Assembly (NCBI GenBank): GCA_022457155.1
Contig: JAJGOT010000020.1
Location: forward strand, 20,001 to 84,000
Direction: 5' to 3'
Length of the DNA stretch: 64,000 bases
From: Cladopsammia gracilis
Lineage: Eukaryota; Cnidaria; Anthozoa; Scleractinia; Dendrophylliidae
Part shown: piece by piece, positions 20,938 through 31,586 of the stretch
How the letters are laid out: each line of letters opens with the position of its first letter
Numbering within the stretch: position 1 is the stretch's first letter
The notes under the pieces: generated by a model
The model's database searches: none
What the model was told of the DNA's origin: nothing
The model's input: only the letters and a program-made list of their open reading frames with translations
Position numbers and translations under genes: made by a program

Positions 20938-21813
20938 ATGTTTTGTAATTATCAAAATAATATAACATATATGCAAAATATGACAACTTATTATGAATAT
21001 GGTGTGAAATTATCTCAAGGACAAAAACAAAAGTTAGCAAAAGCATATGAAACAAATTCACCAATAACAATTCGATTAGCTAAAAATGAGTTGATGGGAA
21101 GCGATGGACTGAATTTAAATAAAACACAGATAAATAAAATCCAAAAAGCGATAAAAAATGGAGTTGGTGTAGATATTAAGATTTCAAAAACACAGATTAG
21201 AAAATCAGTTAATATGGCGGTTCTTTATGGTCTAGTTTAAATTCACTTGGAACAAAAATGCTTCCAATGGTCACCAAATTAGCATCAAAAGCGGCACCAG
21301 CTTTAGCTACCGGGGCTATCTGCTCTCGGATCTTTGGGAATAGATAAAATTTTTGGAAAAGGTATTCAATCTGGTGGTTTCTTAATACCAGATTCAAAAA
21401 TACAGCAATTGATTAAGTATAAACACCTTTTAACTAAAAAACAAAAACAAGACATTTTAGCTGCTATTCAAAATGGAGGACAAGTATTCATTCAACCATC
21501 GCAAAAGCAAAGAGGTGGTTTTTTGGGGACGATCCTAGCATCTATTGGTATTCCAATGTTATTGAATGCATTATCAGGAAAGGGTTTAAGTGTACCAAAA
21601 AAGAAAGCAACTGGATTAACAGTTTCACCTAAACCTGGAATGATGATGCCTTATTATCCGCCACCATTTTATGGAAACTGGCCCTCAAATACTATAGGTA
21701 TGGGAACAAAAAAAAAAGTCAAAACAAAAACAAAAAAAGGAGAGGGCCTATTACTAGGCAAAAACAGTCCCTTTACAAAGTTAGGAATATCAATTCTAGG
21801 AGATAACCTGTAA
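20938..21813 (+). pseudogene. Core-like basic Polinton protein with two frameshifts
   Basis: ATG 20938 opens a frame rich in lysine and glutamine (VKLSQGQKQKLAKAYETN, QIRKSVNMAVL). The frame is lost near 21215 and passes through TKMLPMVTKLASKAAPAL in another frame. It shifts again near 21320 into GIDKIFGKGIQSGG, KKQKQDILAAIQNGGQV and FLGTILASIGIPMLLNALSG, then ends with a proline-rich and lysine-rich tail. The glycine/hydrophobic segment and basic tail recall adenovirus-type core or minor capsid precursors. Function is inferred from context. It is about 290 residues if intact. Confidence 0.6.
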
Positions 21814-21824
21814 AACCAAAGTTC

Positions 21825-22263
21825 AGAGATATTCCTCTTTCAAATATCGATTTATTAAAATGGATTAAATATTTAAAAATAACCAATTTTAATGGTATTT
21901 ATTCGAGAGATAGTCCACAAAATAGGATCTTGTATCATTAATCTTGATGATAAAATAGGTCCTGGTACACATTGGGTAGCACATTATAATAATATGAATG
22001 ATAAGACTATATATTACTTTGATAGTTTTTCGTTACCTCCACCACAGAAATTGGTTGATTATGCTGAAAAATTGAAATTGAAGTATATATACAATTATGG
22101 TTATCCTATCCAGGATATCAAATCAGTTAGATGTGGATATTGTTGTTTATATTTTTTGGATAACATTTATAAAAAATCATTTTATGATTGTATAAAAGTA
22201 TTCAAATTAAATAACCAACAGTATAATGAACGATTTATTGAAAACTATTTAAAAAATATCTAA
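21825..22263 (+). pseudogene. Adenain-like cysteine protease, N-terminus frameshifted
   Basis: The catalytic part is open: GPGTHWVAHYN gives the histidine, IYYFDSFSLPPP the aspartate, and IQDIKSVRCGYCCLYFL the oxyanion glutamine and nucleophile cysteine, in the Ulp1/adenain order. The usual N-terminal block (RDIPLSNIDLLKWIKYLKI) is present at 21825-21915 but in another frame. The shift is near 21920, and no ATG is in place for it. An alternative start at 21892 would give a 123-residue truncated enzyme. Such proteases mature capsids in Polintons and adenoviruses. Confidence 0.82.
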
Positions 22264-22276
22264 TTATATTATATAA

Positions 22277-22441
22277 ATGGTGAAAAGTTATTGTGTAAAA
22301 CAGAAGAAGCAAACAGAATCTGTACCAGGTACTGAAAAATATGTTAAAACTAAAAATAATCGTCTTATGCTGAAATCTCAATGTAGCGAATGTGGTACTA
22401 CTAAAACACGTTTTGTATCCAATAAAAAAAATTTAAACTAA
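22277..22441 (+). CDS. Small zinc-ribbon protein, DUF5679-like
   Basis: A 54-residue frame lies directly after an ATTATATTATATAA box. It reads MVKSYCVKQKKQ, then NNRLMLKSQCSECGTTKTRF. This is the layout of the small DUF5679-type zinc ribbons found in adenovirus-like and Polinton genomes (YCVKC ... KG-C-x2-CG). The second cysteine of the first pair is glutamine here, so zinc binding may be lost. It sits between the protease and PLA2 genes. Function unknown. Confidence 0.65.
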   Translation: MVKSYCVKQKKQTESVPGTEKYVKTKNNRLMLKSQCSECGTTKTRFVSNKKNLN

Positions 22442-22455
22442 ATAGCCAGTCAGAA

Positions 22456-23073
22456 ATGGCTGGCGGATTTTTAGATATAGAAGGTAGTCACAGTCTTGGT
22501 GAAATAGCAGCTAAAAGCGCTTTAAAAGGTTTGTATAATTTAGGTAGAATCGGAGCATCAAAAGCAATTAAATCTGATTTTGCAAAACGAAAGATTAAAG
22601 GTACTGTTATCAAATACCTTGATCAAGCGCTTGACAGTTTTACTGGTGATATAAGCCGAAAACTGGACCCTCTTCATGGTGGTGCTGTTGATATTCATAA
22701 GGCTATCTGTAAATTACCAAAACCTAAAGGCGGTTGGACATTACCCGGTCATAAATATACTGGGCCTTATAATGATTTAGAGAGTCAAGTGAAATATGAC
22801 CCAACAACTGGCCAAATATTAGAAATATATGACCAACCTACAGGAAGAACGGATGCCATTGCCATGCAGCACGATGTTGATTATAGTGTTTGTAAAGACG
22901 ACAGAAAGTGCCAGAATAGAGCAGACAGAAAAATGGTCAAAGCTTTAGATGAAGTACCATATGATGAGAGACAATGGGGTCATTGGTTGGCTAGAAACAC
23001 GATTGATATAAAACAGAAATTAGGCCTTGGTGTTAAACAAAAAAGGAAGCCAAAAAAAGGAAAGCGGCGTTGA
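22456..23073 (+). CDS. Parvovirus-type phospholipase A2 domain protein
   Basis: An intact 205-residue protein. The calcium loop is KYTGPYNDL (residues about 100-108). The catalytic pair is in DAIAMQHDVDYSVC (His139-Asp140, Tyr143), followed by ADRKMVKAL. This is the arrangement of the PLA2 domain in parvovirus VP1 and in animal Polinton/adintovirus genomes, where it helps particles breach endosomal membranes. The N-terminus is helical and the C-terminus a basic tail (KRKPKKGKRR). Its stop overlaps the integrase start. All catalytic residues appear kept. Confidence 0.85.
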   Translation: MAGGFLDIEGSHSLGEIAAKSALKGLYNLGRIGASKAIKSDFAKRKIKGTVIKYLDQALDSFTGDISRKLDPLHGGAVDIHKAICKLPKPKGGWTLPGHKYTGPYNDLESQVKYDPTTGQILEIYDQPTGRTDAIAMQHDVDYSVCKDDRKCQNRADRKMVKALDEVPYDERQWGHWLARNTIDIKQKLGLGVKQKRKPKKGKRR

Positions 23074-24017
23074 GTAAAAATGATTGGGCTCAACAATTAG
23101 CCGATGAATTTCATAAGCCAATCAAACGAAAATTTAAAACAAGAAGAGTTATTGTTAATGGAATAGATGATATTTGGAGCGCTGACCTTGTAGAAATGCA
23201 GAAGTTTTCAAAATGGAATAAAGGATATAGATATTTATTAAATATCCTTGATGTGTTTTCGAAATTTGCTTGGAGCATTCCTATTAAAAATAAAACAGGT
23301 AATACAATTACTGAATCATTTGATGTTATTAAAAAATCCAAACGGAAACCTAAATTTATTTGGGTAGACCAAGGGTCTGAATTCTATAATAAAACTTTCA
23401 AAGACTGGCTAAAGAAAAATAATATTGAGATGTATTCTACTTTCAATGAAGGTAAAGCTGTTGTTATTGAGAGATTTAACAGAACATTAAAATCTAAAAT
23501 GTGGAAACAATTTACAGCTCAAAATACAACACAATATGTAGACATGTTACCAAAACTATTAAATGAATACAACAGTTCAAAGCATTCAAGCATTAAAATG
23601 AAACCTATTGAAGCATCTATGAAAAAGAATGAAGGAACTGTTTATTTCAATCTATATGGTGATATGGAACCATCATCATCAAAAGTAAAATTAAAACTTG
23701 GTGATAAGGTTAGAATTTCAAAGTATAAACGGAATGTGTTCGACAAGGGTTATACACCAAACTGGACTGAAGAAGTGTTTACAGTCGATAAGATACAATA
23801 CACTTATCCTATAACATATAAGTTAAAGGATCTTAATAATGAATCAATAGAAGGATCTTTCTATCAACAGGAGTTATTAAAAGCTAAACAGGATGTTTTC
23901 CGTATTGATAAAGTAATTCGAAGGGATTATAAGAAGAAACAAGCTTTGGTAAAGTGGAAAGGATATAGTGATGAATTTAACAGCTGGGTTTCGTTTAGGG
24001 ATTTAAAGAATATATGA
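23070..24017 (+). CDS. Retroviral-type integrase with chromodomain, start codon lost
   Basis: A 315-residue rve integrase. The catalytic triad is D39 (IWSADLVEM), D100 (FIWVDQGSEF) and E134 (AVVIERFNR), with 33 residues between the last two. A C-terminal chromodomain reads FRIDKVIRRDY and ALVKWKGYSDEFNSWV. In Polintons it joins the element to the chromosome with a 6-bp duplication, as seen here. The codon at the expected start is TTG, overlapping the PLA2 stop as TTGA; an ancestral ATGA overlap with an A-to-T change is likely. No zinc-binding N-domain is obvious. Otherwise the frame is undamaged. Confidence 0.9.
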   Translation: MSKNDWAQQLADEFHKPIKRKFKTRRVIVNGIDDIWSADLVEMQKFSKWNKGYRYLLNILDVFSKFAWSIPIKNKTGNTITESFDVIKKSKRKPKFIWVDQGSEFYNKTFKDWLKKNNIEMYSTFNEGKAVVIERFNRTLKSKMWKQFTAQNTTQYVDMLPKLLNEYNSSKHSSIKMKPIEASMKKNEGTVYFNLYGDMEPSSSKVKLKLGDKVRISKYKRNVFDKGYTPNWTEEVFTVDKIQYTYPITYKLKDLNNESIEGSFYQQELLKAKQDVFRIDKVIRRDYKKKQALVKWKGYSDEFNSWVSFRDLKNI

Positions 24018-24190
24018 AATGTTTTAAAACTGAATTGTCTATATATATTATATCAATCGATACAGTATATGCTGTTTTTTTTTGCTATTTTGTAGCCAAA
24101 AATATATAATTGTTTCTGGCTATCTCATATTTAAATACACTAATCATAGTCACTTAAACGGAAGAATATAATATATAGTACTAATATATA
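24018..24190 (+). promoter_or_regulatory. Intergenic spacer with A/T box
   Basis: The spacer contains TATATAT runs and ends AGTACTAATATATA directly against ATG 24191. No gene fits here. Confidence 0.45.
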
Positions 24191-24424
24191 ATGGCAAATC
24201 AGAATGTTAAGAGAGGAAGCGGAAGGCCTCCTATATATAAAACGCAAGAAGAAAAAAAACAAGCTATTAAAGAATCAAAAACTCGTTATATGTTGAATAA
24301 AGAGTGGTATTGTCGTGTATGCAATAACAATATCAACTACTCGCTTGCTGGAAAATTCTGTCATTTGAAAACGAATAAACATATGGATAATATTAATAGG
24401 AGGATCAATGATTTAATGATTTAA
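24191..24424 (+). CDS. Small C2H2-type zinc-finger protein
   Basis: An intact 77-residue frame. A basic N-terminus (VKRGSGRPPIYK, AT-hook-like GRPP) is followed by one finger of the C-x2-C-x12-H-x5-H type (WYCRVCNNN, then FCHLKTNKH), like U1/matrin fingers. It is probably a nucleic-acid-binding regulator of the element; no closer family is recognised. It sits alone between the integrase and polymerase genes with an A/T start box. Confidence 0.7.
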   Translation: MANQNVKRGSGRPPIYKTQEEKKQAIKESKTRYMLNKEWYCRVCNNNINYSLAGKFCHLKTNKHMDNINRRINDLMI

Positions 24425-24532
24425 CACACATGAAAACTAAGAAACATGTAGTTTAATGGATCCATTGGATTGGAACCATTAAATTCTCAACCATACTTAA
24501 ACGCACCAACTGAATACATATAAAGAATTATC

Positions 24533-24550
24533 TATACTATAGTATATAAA
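24533..24550 (+). promoter_or_regulatory. Start-proximal A/T box of polB
   Basis: CTATACTATAGTATATAAA ends at ATG 24551. Confidence 0.5.
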
Positions 24551-25587
24551 ATGAACAAGAGCGATCTTGAGAAACTTAGTAAGTCAGAACTAATCAAATT
24601 GCTTTTAAAGCAACAGAAGAAAAAGCCTGAAATTATCATCGTAGATGATACCAAACCAGTTCCAACACCAAGGAGGCCTATTCCAACACCTCGCAAGAGT
24701 GTAAAACCAAACCAAACACCAAGACAAACAGTAAAAGAATTGGTTGACTATTTTGAGAGGAAAAGATTGCCACCCCCACCTTCTGAATGGTTAGAAGAAA
24801 TAGAACAATTAAAAAAGACACCAATTCCTACACCAAGGACTAAAAAAACAGTTAAACCTGTACCAGCTCCAAGGACTAAGATAGAGCAAACAGACAAAGC
24901 TCTAAAAGGTTATACTAAATCCTTCGAAATTACATTAATAATAAAGACCCTTTAACACAATTACAACAAACAAGAAAAGGTATTGAAAACCATTTTAAAA
25001 CCCTACTAAGTGATACAAAAGGAATTAAATTTGTTGAAACACTAAAGGTCACATTTGAGAAACTAGCTGGTGATGAAATAGTGTCTAAGACTGCATATTT
25101 TAACAGTGTGGCTCAGACGATTATTAACCACATAGAAATCGCTGAAGCGTTACAATTGTCTAAACAACAGATATTAAATAGTGTAGCTCAATGGATTTCT
25201 GAGGGTTCTGGATGGACAATTAGATCTATTGACAACCACTATATTAATATTGTTAAATACGAACCATTAAAGGGATCATCTTACATTCAATTACCTTCAG
25301 AACTAAGAAATAGTGCTAAGGGATTGATAAACATGAAAAATAAAGACAATGAGTGTTTTAGATGGTGTCATATAAGGTACTTCAACCCTCAAGAAAAATA
25401 TCCACAGAGAATCAAAAAAGTCGACAAAGATTTTATTGAAAAATTAGATTACTCTGGAATTCAATTCCCAGTGACTGTCAAACTGTATAATAAAATAGAA
25501 AAACAAAATGAAATCAACATCAATGTATTCGGTTATGAGGAAAAGCAACCATATCCTATCTATGTATCCAAAGAAAAGTACGAAAAG

Positions 25588-28161
25588 TATATATTTACCA
25601 ATAATCTTGATGAATTTTTGACAAGTGGAAATATCGTATCGGATGTAAGCGATCATTTTGTGCAGGTTTGTCTTTCTACTTCCCATTGTGAGGCGTTCAA
25701 AACACAGTCAACCAAAAAAGTAAGAGATTATTCAAGATTCAATGAGAACCAATTTTTAATGGAGTTATCGGAAATTAACTGGAATGAAGTTTGCGATAAG
25801 CCGGATACCAACTTAGTGTTTTCGACCTTTTACAATAAAATCAATAAAGTAGTGAACAAGCATGCCCCAATGAAAAACATCTCCAAAAAGAAGTTTAAAA
25901 TTCTTTCTAAACCTTGGATAACAAAAGGCTTAATGACCTCAATAAGAATAAAAAATAATCTTTTCTTAAACGGTGATACTGACAAATACAGGATCTATCG
26001 TAATAAACTGACAACACTAATTCGATTAAGTAAAAAGAACTACTATCACCATTATTTTACGTCAACATTATTTGATATTAAGCAAACGTGGAACGGGATT
26101 AATTCGCTGATATTTCGCAACAGAAATAAAGTAAATAAAATAAACAGTCTCAAAACCAGTAAAAACAATAAATTAACGTGCAACCATAAAGAAATAAGTA
26201 ATACAATGAATAACTATTTTGCAAACGTTGGCCACAAATTAGCCAGCGCCATACCCCCTGTAGAAAAATGTTTCAATCATTTTCTAGATCCACCGGTACT
26301 TAATACGTTCAGTTTTGAACCAGTTACTCCAAGTGACATTGTGAGTGAAATCAGTCTGTTATCAAATAATAAAGCCTACGGGCTTTATTCGTGTCCTATT
26401 AAACTTCTTAAAATGGGTAAATATATTATAAGTGAACCTTTAGCAAATATTTTTAACCAATCTATCTCATGTGGAATTTATCCAGATAAACTTAAACTTG
26501 CTAAAATAATTCCCGTTTTTAAGGCAGATGATGCCACGGAGGCAGGAAACTATCGCCCAATCTCCCTTCTGTCTGTTTATAACAGAATTTTTGAAAAACT
26601 TATGTTTACTAGACTCAGTAAATTTATTGTCAAATATGACATCCTATTTGCCTCACAATACGGGTTTCGTACTAAACATAATACCCAACACGCAATACTT
26701 GATATTATTAACACCATACAATGTAACATGGACCAAGGAAAATACACGTGCGGAATTTTTATTGATCTTAAAAAAGCGTTTGATACAGTGAATCATAGTA
26801 TTCTTTTATCTAAGCTCTACAATTACGGTATCAGGGGTGTTGTGCATGACTGGTTTAAATCATACCTGACAAACCGTAAACAAACAACACTTGTTAATGA
26901 CACTATATCAAACCAAGAACTCTGTGGGGTCCCACAGTTGGACCACTTTTATTCCTCCTGTACATTAATGATATTCACAAATCAAGCTGTGTGCTTAAAT
27001 TTTATTTGTTTGCCGATGACACTAGCATGTTGTATGCTAATAAAAACTTACGCGAACTTGAATTCAAAATTAACACTGAACTTGGAAATCTTTGTGATTG
27101 GCTGAAGGCCAATAAGCTATCACTTAATATTAAGAAATCTAACTTTGTAATTTTTCGTCCGCGTAAAAAATCTTTACCATTTATTCCACGCATTACTGTT
27201 CTTGATAATGAAACAAATTCACACCAATTTCTTGAGATGAAGGAATATGTTAAATACCTAGGAGTTTATATTGATGCTGATCTCTCCTGGAAACACCATA
27301 TTGAGCACATATCTGGAAAAAATTAGTACATGCGTTGGTGTTATAGCAAAGTTAAGGCATTTTGTTCCTCATCAAACGCTCTTGACTATCTTTCAGTCCC
27401 TAATTTCGCCCTATTTAACCTATGGTATATGTGCTTGGGGCCAAGGTGCTAAAGTTCATACAAATAAATTATTGATTCTTCAGAAAAGAGCTCTTCGATT
27501 GATATTTTTCGCTAAACCTATGGACCATGCCATTCCCTTCTTCCATCAAACGAGGACTCTACCATTAACCTTTTTAAATTTTGAACGTCTTTCGTTGTTG
27601 ATGCATGACGTTTATCACCAAACTGTTCCAAGTAATCTGAGAAGTATGTTCAGACTAACGACCGATGTACATAACTATAGAACTAGGTCTGCATCAAACC
27701 AAAATTATTATGTTGAGTACTCCCGAACGGAAAAAATGAAAAAATCATTTGCGAGAACTGGTGCTATGATATGGAACGGACTACCTAAATCCTTTAAATC
27801 GTTGAGGAAATCTCAATTCAAATCGAAAATCAAACAAATTCTTCTGGAGATTCTTCAGAAAACAGATGACTATATTGATGTTCCTCAAATACTTTGTGAT
27901 ATTAAACAAATGAAATTGGTATAATTTGCACATTTCATTTATTTCCCGTGTCTGCCACCAATATCATGATTTTATCAAAGCTTTAAAAAAATCTGTAACT
28001 CTACAGATCAGCTTCTGTATTGTTATATTGTCCAACCTTTATTATTTTCAATTACATTACTTTTCCCTGCCTCGAATAGCGTTTTTGCTAATTTGCAGGG
28101 TAACTGTATTTAAGTTTATATGCCTAATAAAGTTTTGTTTGTTGTTGTTTGTTTGTTGTTA
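25588..28161 (+). mobile_element. CR1/jockey-type LINE nested in polB, 5'-truncated
   Basis: polB coding breaks after 25587 (KEKYEK) and resumes exactly at 28162 (DHMNLLLI). The insert has the end of an endonuclease, a reverse transcriptase and a (TTTG/TTG)n tail at about 28129-28160. Its length, 2,574 bases, is a multiple of three, so the flanks stay in one frame. No target duplication longer than about 3 bases is evident. Confidence 0.9.
25591..27924 (+). pseudogene. Nested LINE reverse transcriptase
   Basis: It reads VSDHFVQVCLST (end of the endonuclease), then RT blocks: GNYRPISLLSVYNRIFEKL, CGIFIDLKKAFDTVNHSIL (block A) and a damaged block B (ELCGVPQL, with bases missing near 26940). 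In a second frame FADDTSMLYAN (catalytic block C, about 27005) follows, then NIKKSNFVIF and VKYLGVYIDADLSW. In a third frame the C-terminal region reads ISPYLTYGICAWG. Two frame changes make it inactive. The style is CR1/jockey superfamily. Confidence 0.85.
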
Positions 28162-30908
28162 GATCATATGAACTTGTTATTGATCACAGAAAACGAAAAC
28201 AAACATTATGTATTAATAAAAGACTTCAATAAATTCATGTACAATCAGACGAAACATGAACACAGAAAACATTTTTGCATGCATTGTCTACAATGCTTCA
28301 GTTCTGAAACAATCCTTAATAATCATAAAGAAAACTGTATTGTAATTAATGGTAAACAAGCTGTAAAAATGCCTGAAAAAGATAATAACATATTAAAATT
28401 TAACAATTATCATAAACAGTTAGCTGTTCCATTTGTAATCTATGCTGATTTTGAGGCTATTACAGAAAAAGTACAAGGATGTCAACCAAACAATGATAAA
28501 TCATATACTGAATCATATCAAAAACATAAAGACTGTGGATATGGATACAAAGTCGTCTGTTGCTATGATGATAAATACATATACATTTACAAATTCATGG
28601 AAGCTATGCTGGAGGAAGTTAAATATTGTAAGAAGGTTATGAAAAAAGAATTCAATAAACCATTAAGAATGACCAAAGACGATGAAGAAGAATTCCAAAA
28701 AGCTGATAAATGCCATATATGCGAGAAAGAATAACAAAACCGATCTAAGAGTAAGAGATCACTGTCATATAACTGGTCAGTACAGAGGATCCGCTCATCA
28801 AGATTGTAATTTAAAACTCAGAATAAAACCAGAAGAAATTAAAATACCTGTGATATTCCATAATCTCCGTGGGTATGACTCTCATTTCATCATGCAAGAG
28901 ATCGGTGAAATAGTCAAGAAGCATACATATACAAATAAAAAAGGTGAAAAATGTCAAATGAATATCAATGCAATTCCGAATAATATGGAAAAGTATATGG
29001 CTTTCATGTTGGGTAATCACTTAACCTTTCTCGATAGTTTCCAATTCATGAGCTCTGGTTTGGAAAAACTAGTGAGTAATCTACCAAGAAAATCATTAAA
29101 ATATACCTCTCAAAAATTCAAAGGTAAAAAGCTTGATCTGATGGCTAGAAAAGGAGTATACCCTTACGACCACATGGACAGTTATAATAAATTCGATGAA
29201 AAGCTACCACCGAAAGAAGAATTTTACAGCATATTAAATGATGAACATATATCAGACAAAGACTATAAACATGCCCAAAATGTGTGGAATACATTATCTC
29301 TTAAAAATATGGGTGAGTACCATGACTTATACCTTAAATCTGACATCATTCTGTTAGCTGATGTATTCGAAAACTTCAGGAAAACATGCCTAGAATACTA
29401 TAAACTTGATCCATGTCATTATTTCACATCTCCCGGTTTGTCATGGGATGCTATGCTAAAAATGACTGACATTAAATTAGAGCTTATGGTCGATATTGAT
29501 ATGTTTCAATTTATTGAAAAGGGCATGCGTGGCGGAATCAGCTATATAGCCAACCGCTATGGAAAAGCAAACAATAAATACATGAAAACATATGATGAGA
29601 AGGCGCCCTCGAAGTATATCATGTATCTTGACGCCAATAATCTGTATGGCTGGGCAATGAGTCAATACCTTCCAACAGGCGGATTCAGATGGATCACACA
29701 AAAACAGATCGATAAGATAGACCTAGCCAAGTATAAAGAAGATAGTGAGAAGGGTTTGATACTGGAAGTAGATTTAGAGTATCCTGAAGGGTTACACAAT
29801 CTTCATAATGACTACCCGCTAGGACCGGAAACGGTTAAAGTAACTGAGAGTATGTTGTCTGGGTATTGTAAAAACATCACGAAGAAATATAAAATATCAA
29901 CTGGTTTAGTTCATAAATTGATACCAACCTTGAAGAACAAAGAAAAATACGTGCTCCATTATAGGAACCTTCAATTATACACTGATCTTGGTTTGAAAAT
30001 AACTAAAGTCCATCGAGTACTAGAGTTTGATCAATCTCGTTGGTTAAAACAGTATATCGACTTAAATACAGAAAAAAGAAAGAACGCAAAAAATGCTTTT
30101 GAAAAAGACTTCTTTAAACTTATAAATAACTCTGTATTTGGTAAAACGATGGAAAATATTAGAAAGTGAGTAGATGTAAGACTAATCACCGATGAAAAAA
30201 AAACTATTGAAATATGCCAGTAAACCAACGTATGTTAGTAGTAAGATCTTCAACGAAAATCTAGTAGCTGTGCATAAGATCAAAGAAACACTTACCCTAA
30301 ACAGGCCAGCATATGTGGGTATGTGCATCTTAGATTTAAGCAAGACGTTAATGTACGATTTCCATTATAACTACATTAAAAAGAAATATGAAGACAAAAC
30401 CAAGTTACTCTTCACAGACACAGACAGCTTGACCTATGAAATCGAAGCTGAAGATGTATACCAAGACTTTTGGAATGATAAAAATAAACTCGATAACAGC
30501 GACTACCCTGAAAGCTCACCGTATTTTGATAAGACAAATAAAAAAGTTATTGGTAAATTCAAAGATGAAGCCGCAGGAGTTCCTATTTGTGAATTTGTTG
30601 GGTTGCGATCCAAAATGTATAGTTACATAAAAGATAACCAAAAAGGAGGAAAGACAGCCAAGAGAATCAAAAAGAATATTATCAAAAATAATATCAAGCA
30701 TCAAGATTATAAAGAAACGTTATTAGGAAATAAACAGATGCATCACACTATGAAAACAATAAGAAGTCAAAACCATAAATTAGGAAGTTATGAAATCAAT
30801 AAAGTATCACTCAGCTGTTTCGATGACAAAAGGTATATATCAGATGATGGTATAAATTCATATGCTTATGGACATTATAAAATAACTTTCCTTAATTAAA
30901 TCCTATGT

Positions 30909-31110
30909 AGACTTCCTATGTTTCCGAGAATTGTGTCACGCAAAGGATTCTATTATGTGGAATCACACAATGGAATAAACGCACCATTTTGTTTTTATGA
31001 ACATATAGTTTCATTTGATTTTTCTATATTTTTTAATCCAACAGATGGGAAGTAGTTAAGACTTGGCTTGGTATCAGATCAGTTTTGGTACCGCCAAGTC
31101 CTTAACTACT
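30909..31110 (-). repeat. Polinton right terminal inverted repeat
   Basis: The reverse complement of the left repeat; it ends CCTTAACTACT at 31110. It lacks the 14 bases that complete the central palindrome on the left. About 13 mismatches by eye. Confidence 0.95.
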
Positions 31111-31116
31111 ATACAC
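31111..31116. repeat. 6-bp target-site duplication, right
   Basis: ATACAC, identical to 10976-10981. Confidence 0.93.
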
Positions 31117-31140
31117 CTAAGTATTATGGCGCAGAGGTGC

Positions 31141-31198
31141 GCGTGATATTGCCTAATTCTTAGCAGACCTCGTCGGCTAAAATTAGGCGATATCACGC
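31141..31198. repeat. 24-bp-arm hairpin
   Basis: Arms 31141-31164 (GCGTGATATTGCCTAATTC...) and 31175-31198 are inverted copies with three differences and a 10-base loop. It is probably a MITE remnant or foldback. Confidence 0.8.
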
Positions 31199-31286
31199 TT
31201 GGTGTCTGCTGCGAAGCCATTCCTCGTCAAATAAATTTCTTAATTGACGAGGCTGTTCTCGCTGGTTAGGAAGCCGTAGTACTATT

Positions 31287-31586
31287 GGCTTGGTTCATTA
31301 CTATTTTGAGAACTTTGAGCTTGGCGAAACAGATGCCTTCATTTACGCGGACAACTGCTCTGGTCAAAGTAAAAACAGTTACTTTCTTTGGAATTATGCC
31401 TGGAGAGCAATTGTTGGTTTGCACTGCAGTATTCTCTATTCATTCCTGGTTGCTGGGCACACTAAGTTTCGTCCTGACTGGTATTTTGGTTTAGCAAAGC
31501 AGACAGTTGGAAAGACTTTTGTTTTGGACCTGTTCGAGTTAGCTCGTTCAATCAACAACTATGTACTTCCCTTGGGTCACGTATAA
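31287..31586 (+). pseudogene. DUF7869-like transposase fragment
   Basis: About 98 residues with FIYADNCSGQSKNSYFLWN and VAGHTKFRPDWYFGLAKQ. This is the D-N-C-x-GQ-x-KN ... GHTKF-x2-D pattern of a transposase-like family common in invertebrate genomes. No start or end is preserved. The family name is from memory of the pattern. Confidence 0.55.

Larger units (their letters stand above)
24551..30899 (+). pseudogene. polB: Polinton DNA polymerase B, interrupted by a LINE
   Basis: Protein-primed family B polymerase. A lysine/proline-rich N-terminus (VPTPRRPIPTPRKS) leads to the conserved N-domain. Exonuclease motifs are FVIYADFEAI (about 28432), HNLRGYDSHF (about 28859) and YHDLYLKSDIILLAD (about 29320). 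Polymerase motifs are YLDANNLYGWAM (about 29625), KLINNSVFGKTMEN (about 30117) and LLFTDTDSL (about 30407). The lesions are a frameshift near 24935, the LINE at 25588-28161, a frameshift near 28730, a TGA at 30167-30169, and a slip in the A-run near 30200. The catalytic aspartates remain visible. The last base of the gene is within 10 bases of the right terminal repeat. Confidence 0.93.
10982..31110. mobile_element. Maverick/Polinton element, full length, decayed
   Basis: This is a self-synthesising DNA transposon of 20,129 bp. Its termini are 5'-AG...CT-3', with inverted repeats of about 200 bp and a 6-bp duplication (ATACAC). It encodes polymerase B, integrase, packaging ATPase, capsid proteins, protease, PLA2 and small unknown genes on both strands. 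Protein-primed replication and rve integration are family knowledge. The two terminal repeats differ at roughly a dozen positions plus a 14-base indel by eye, and about half the genes are broken, so this copy is old and immobile. It carries a nested MITE (12204-13204) and a nested LINE (25588-28161). Confidence 0.96.
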
